Below, in pieces: positions 5,976 through 7,829 of a DNA stretch of 7,829 bases. The position numbers and the translations under genes were made by a program. Position 1 is the stretch's first letter, and each line of letters begins with the position of its first letter. The notes under the pieces were generated by a model. It ran no database searches. It saw nothing but the letters and a program-made list of their open reading frames with translations, and had not been told where the DNA came from. Source of the stretch: Streptosporangiaceae bacterium (GTDB lineage: Bacteria > Actinomycetota > Actinomycetes > Streptosporangiales > Streptosporangiaceae); contig JASIJN010000423.1 in assembly GCA_030050125.1 (NCBI GenBank), forward strand, positions 1 through 7,829, given 5' to 3'.

Positions 5976-7597
5976 TGTCCGGCCTTTGCCACCGCCCGGG
6001 CGCGACCGCCGCCGGGACGGGCCTGACCCCAGGAAGCCAGCCCGAGCAGGTCCGCGAGCATCGCCGTTCGCGTCTCGGGCACGACCGGCCCGGCCTCGGC
6101 TTCCTCGCAGTAGCGCAATTCGTTGCGGCGCAGCGCCACCGACAGGTTCATCCGGCCGGTCATGATCTGCTGCCAGACCGAGGCTGACCCGATGATGTCC
6201 CAGTCGGTGTCGTCTCGCCCAGGGCTGCCGCCGTCGCCGCGATGCCCGTTCGCGGCCGGCGCGGGCCGGTGATGGTCATCGGCGGGAGTCACGGCACGCG
6301 AGGCGAGATCTACGCGCCATCGGGCATCCGGCCCGCGGTTGCCCTCCGGGGTCGCCACCACCAGGAACGATTCGGTGCCGCACGGCTCCCAGCGCCGAGC
6401 GAAGGCCTCGCCGGCCCGGGCGACGCCCTCGCGAAGCCGTTCGGCGACCAGTGGCACCAGATCCGGCATCTCGGCCATGCGGGACTGTCCGGCCCGCCGG
6501 GCCGGCACTTCCGCGGGCACGGCCCCCGGCTCCAGCGCCCTGGCCTCGGCCTCGCCCGGGGCCGGCTCCGGCGCTACCTCACCGGCCTCGCTCTCGGTCG
6601 GCTCATCGACGATCGGGACGCGCAGGTCGTCTGGCCGGTCGGCGGTGCCCCACCGCTCGTCAACCGGGCAGTAGCCCAGCTTGCCGCACAACTCGTTCAT
6701 CGCCTGCAGGTACTGCGGGCCGATCAGCCCGGCCGGGATCACCCAGCCGCGGCCAACCGAGTCGCTGTTGACCTGCGAGGTGTTCCAGATCTTGTAATCC
6801 GCCGGGCCGAACCGCTCCCGGTCCGCTGTGAACATCTTCTCAGCGATATCTGGCACCCGCGCCACGCCGAGGAACCCGAAAATGCCGTCCGCGGCCGCCT
6901 GGGGGTCCGCCACCATGTCCTCATACCGGACCCGGTAGCACCGGTCCGGGTGCTCCTGTTCGGCCGACGTGATCAGCGAGACGTTCTCCACCCAGAACCT
7001 AGCCATCGCGAACACCGAATTGCTCGGCGTCTCCGCGATGTACGGGTCGAACCCGTAGCCGCCAAGGCCCCACGGGCACGCCTCGATGCCCGAGGCAATC
7101 ACATCCATCGGATGCCGGACCAGGCAGAGGAACTTCGACTCCGGCCACACCCGCGACATCAGGTAGGCGAACCTGGCCGTGCCCAGGCTCTTGTCGCAGT
7201 ACCGCTTCTTGCCCCGGCGCAGCAGATACGAGCCCACCATCCGGTCCACCGTCTCCCGCACCCCGGCGATCGCCGCATCCGGGATATCGGGCGGCTCGTC
7301 GCCGCGGTTCGCCGACAGCGGCGCCCCCTCGATCAGCGCCCACACATTCGCCAGCTGCCCGCACAGTGCCGGGACGTTGGTCTCCGGCGGGCATGCCAGA
7401 TCCGGGTGCGCGTCCAGCACGAACCGCAGCAGCGTCGACCCCGAACGGCCCGCGCACAGCACGAACACCGGATCCGAGGACGCGCCCCGCGCCCCTCCCG
7501 GGCCAGCACCGCTGCCCCCCGCGTCCAGATGAACCGCCGGCCCCGCCACCCCGCTCGCCGCCACGGCATCACCCACAGCGATCTGACCCTCACCCAC
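5972..7597 (-). CDS. Sulfotransferase fused to a C-terminal SCP2/sterol-carrier-like domain
   Basis: This is a 541-residue protein. Residues 44-320 are a PAPS-dependent sulfotransferase: FVLCAGRSGSTLLRFVLDAH is the phosphosulfate loop (about 45-64, Arg51, Ser54, Thr55). CDKSLGTARF follows at 134-143, then FLCLVRHPMDVIASGIEACP as the 3'-phosphate site (Arg161, Ser169) and YRVRYEDMV at 221-229. Residues 330-370 are an acidic Pro/Ala/Glu linker. Residues 376-520 resemble an SCP2 fold (MPDLVPLVAERLREGV, SFLVVATPEG, WDIIGSASVWQQIMTGRMNL then ALRRNELRYCE), which binds lipid-like ligands in other proteins. A hydrophobic substrate is therefore an inference. I chose GTG at 7597 because GGAGG (7606-7610) stands 8 bases upstream. 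A TTG at 7669 that overlaps the preceding TGA (TTGA) would add 24 basic residues and has no Shine-Dalgarno. The next gene overlaps by 4 bases. No sign of damage. Confidence 0.9.
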   Translation of the reverse strand: MGEGQIAVGDAVAASGVAGPAVHLDAGGSGAGPGGARGASSDPVFVLCAGRSGSTLLRFVLDAHPDLACPPETNVPALCGQLANVWALIEGAPLSANRGDEPPDIPDAAIAGVRETVDRMVGSYLLRRGKKRYCDKSLGTARFAYLMSRVWPESKFLCLVRHPMDVIASGIEACPWGLGGYGFDPYIAETPSNSVFAMARFWVENVSLITSAEQEHPDRCYRVRYEDMVADPQAAADGIFGFLGVARVPDIAEKMFTADRERFGPADYKIWNTSQVNSDSVGRGWVIPAGLIGPQYLQAMNELCGKLGYCPVDERWGTADRPDDLRVPIVDEPTESEAGEVAPEPAPGEAEARALEPGAVPAEVPARRAGQSRMAEMPDLVPLVAERLREGVARAGEAFARRWEPCGTESFLVVATPEGNRGPDARWRVDLASRAVTPADDHHRPAPAANGHRGDGGSPGRDDTDWDIIGSASVWQQIMTGRMNLSVALRRNELRYCEEAEAGPVVPETRTAMLADLLGLASWGQARPGGGRARAVAKAGQ

Positions 7598-7605
7598 CGC
7601 CACAA

Positions 7606-7610
7606 CCTCC
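7606..7610 (-). promoter_or_regulatory. Shine-Dalgarno site (GGAGG) that decides the start at 7597
   Basis: The minus strand reads GGAGG, then 8 bases, then GTG (7597-7595). This is the best ribosome-binding match near any start in the window and favours 7597 over the TTG at 7669. Confidence 0.6.
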
Positions 7611-7665
7611 GAACGTCTGCATCGTGCTGCGAGCCGCCACTTCAACGGCCGGGCCAGGCCAGAAT

Positions 7666-7829
7666 TCAACTACCAAAGACGGCGTTGGTCGACGCTCCAT
7701 AGGTTGACTTAATTTTCACGTGGATCGCTTCCACCGGGCTGTGCGGGTACCACGTGTGAAGATCAAAATCGTAGCCCGTCCACTTTCCTTCCGTGCCGCA
7801 GATCTTGGCATGATAGGTATCGACATAGG
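7666..7829 (-). CDS. C-terminal end of an unidentified protein (5' end outside window)
   Basis: The minus strand is open from the right edge to the TGA at 7668-7666, giving 53 residues. The peptide has a well-mixed composition with many aromatics (YVDTYHAKICGTEGKWTGYD, then FDLHTWYPHSPVEA, then VKIKSTYGAST, ending NAVFGS) and reads like a real protein C-terminus, not a GC-skew shadow. Codon use includes AAA, ATT, TTT and GAT, unlike the GC-rich neighbours. I do not recognise the family. It precedes the SCP2-fused sulfotransferase in the same direction, 68 bases before the preferred start and overlapping the alternative TTG start, so it is probably in the same operon and could be the substrate protein, a partner or an unrelated acquired gene. 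Confidence 0.6.
   Translation of the reverse strand, partial: YVDTYHAKICGTEGKWTGYDFDLHTWYPHSPVEAIHVKIKSTYGASTNAVFGS

Noticed and set aside
6242..7702. A 486-residue plus-strand ORF opposite the SCP2-fused sulfotransferase
   Set aside because: It is Arg/Pro/His-rich shadow sequence; the minus strand carries intact sulfotransferase motifs, a Shine-Dalgarno and a coupled downstream gene.
1..7829. CRISPR array, tRNA, rRNA, transposase or insertion-sequence ends
   Set aside because: No regularly spaced repeats, no cloverleaf-like segments, no transposase ORF and no terminal inverted repeats with target duplications were seen.

Overview
The window is high-GC, GTG/TTG-start-rich, C/G-third-position DNA typical of an actinomycete (Streptomyces, Streptosporangiales or similar; the genus cannot be fixed from sequence alone). 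It reads as an accessory region: the end of a large RHS/YD-repeat protein, two transcription factors, and three genes of the sulfotransferase superfamily, with a duplicated intergenic element between them.

Layout. Bases 1-1865 (+) are the 3' part of an RHS protein. It has YD repeats, then the RHS-associated core ending in DPTGL, then a long unrecognised, partly hydrophobic C-terminal domain encoded in lower-GC DNA. At 1985-2767 (+) is a small stand-alone SARP-type activator (winged helix plus BTAD). It converges on a TetR-family repressor at 2764-3366 (-), and their stop codons overlap. Divergent from the TetR gene is a PAPS-dependent sulfotransferase at 3626-4950 (+), whose frame is broken by an apparent one-base loss in a run of five C. 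A minus-strand operon fills the rest. An unidentified gene enters from the right edge (end at 7666). It is followed by a sulfotransferase fused to a C-terminal SCP2/sterol-carrier-like domain (5972-7597), and then by a shorter paralogue whose PAPS-binding P-loop is degenerate (5100-5975). The last two are coupled by a GTGA start/stop overlap.

The most unusual feature is a roughly 95-bp element present twice as a direct repeat (3384-3478 and 4983-5076), bracketing the frameshifted sulfotransferase gene. The copies differ at 13 positions plus one indel. Every substitution is a transition. One pair of changes preserves a 10-bp palindrome by compensation, two others keep minus-strand pairings as G:U wobble, and the indel lies in a predicted hairpin loop. 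That is the pattern of a structured RNA or of a conserved dyad site rather than neutral spacer.

Working picture (inference): the minus-strand pair may act as an active sulfotransferase with a pseudoenzyme partner on a hydrophobic or carrier-bound substrate, perhaps made or represented by the protein cut off at the right edge. The SARP and TetR proteins are candidate local regulators. Substrate and product cannot be inferred from this window.
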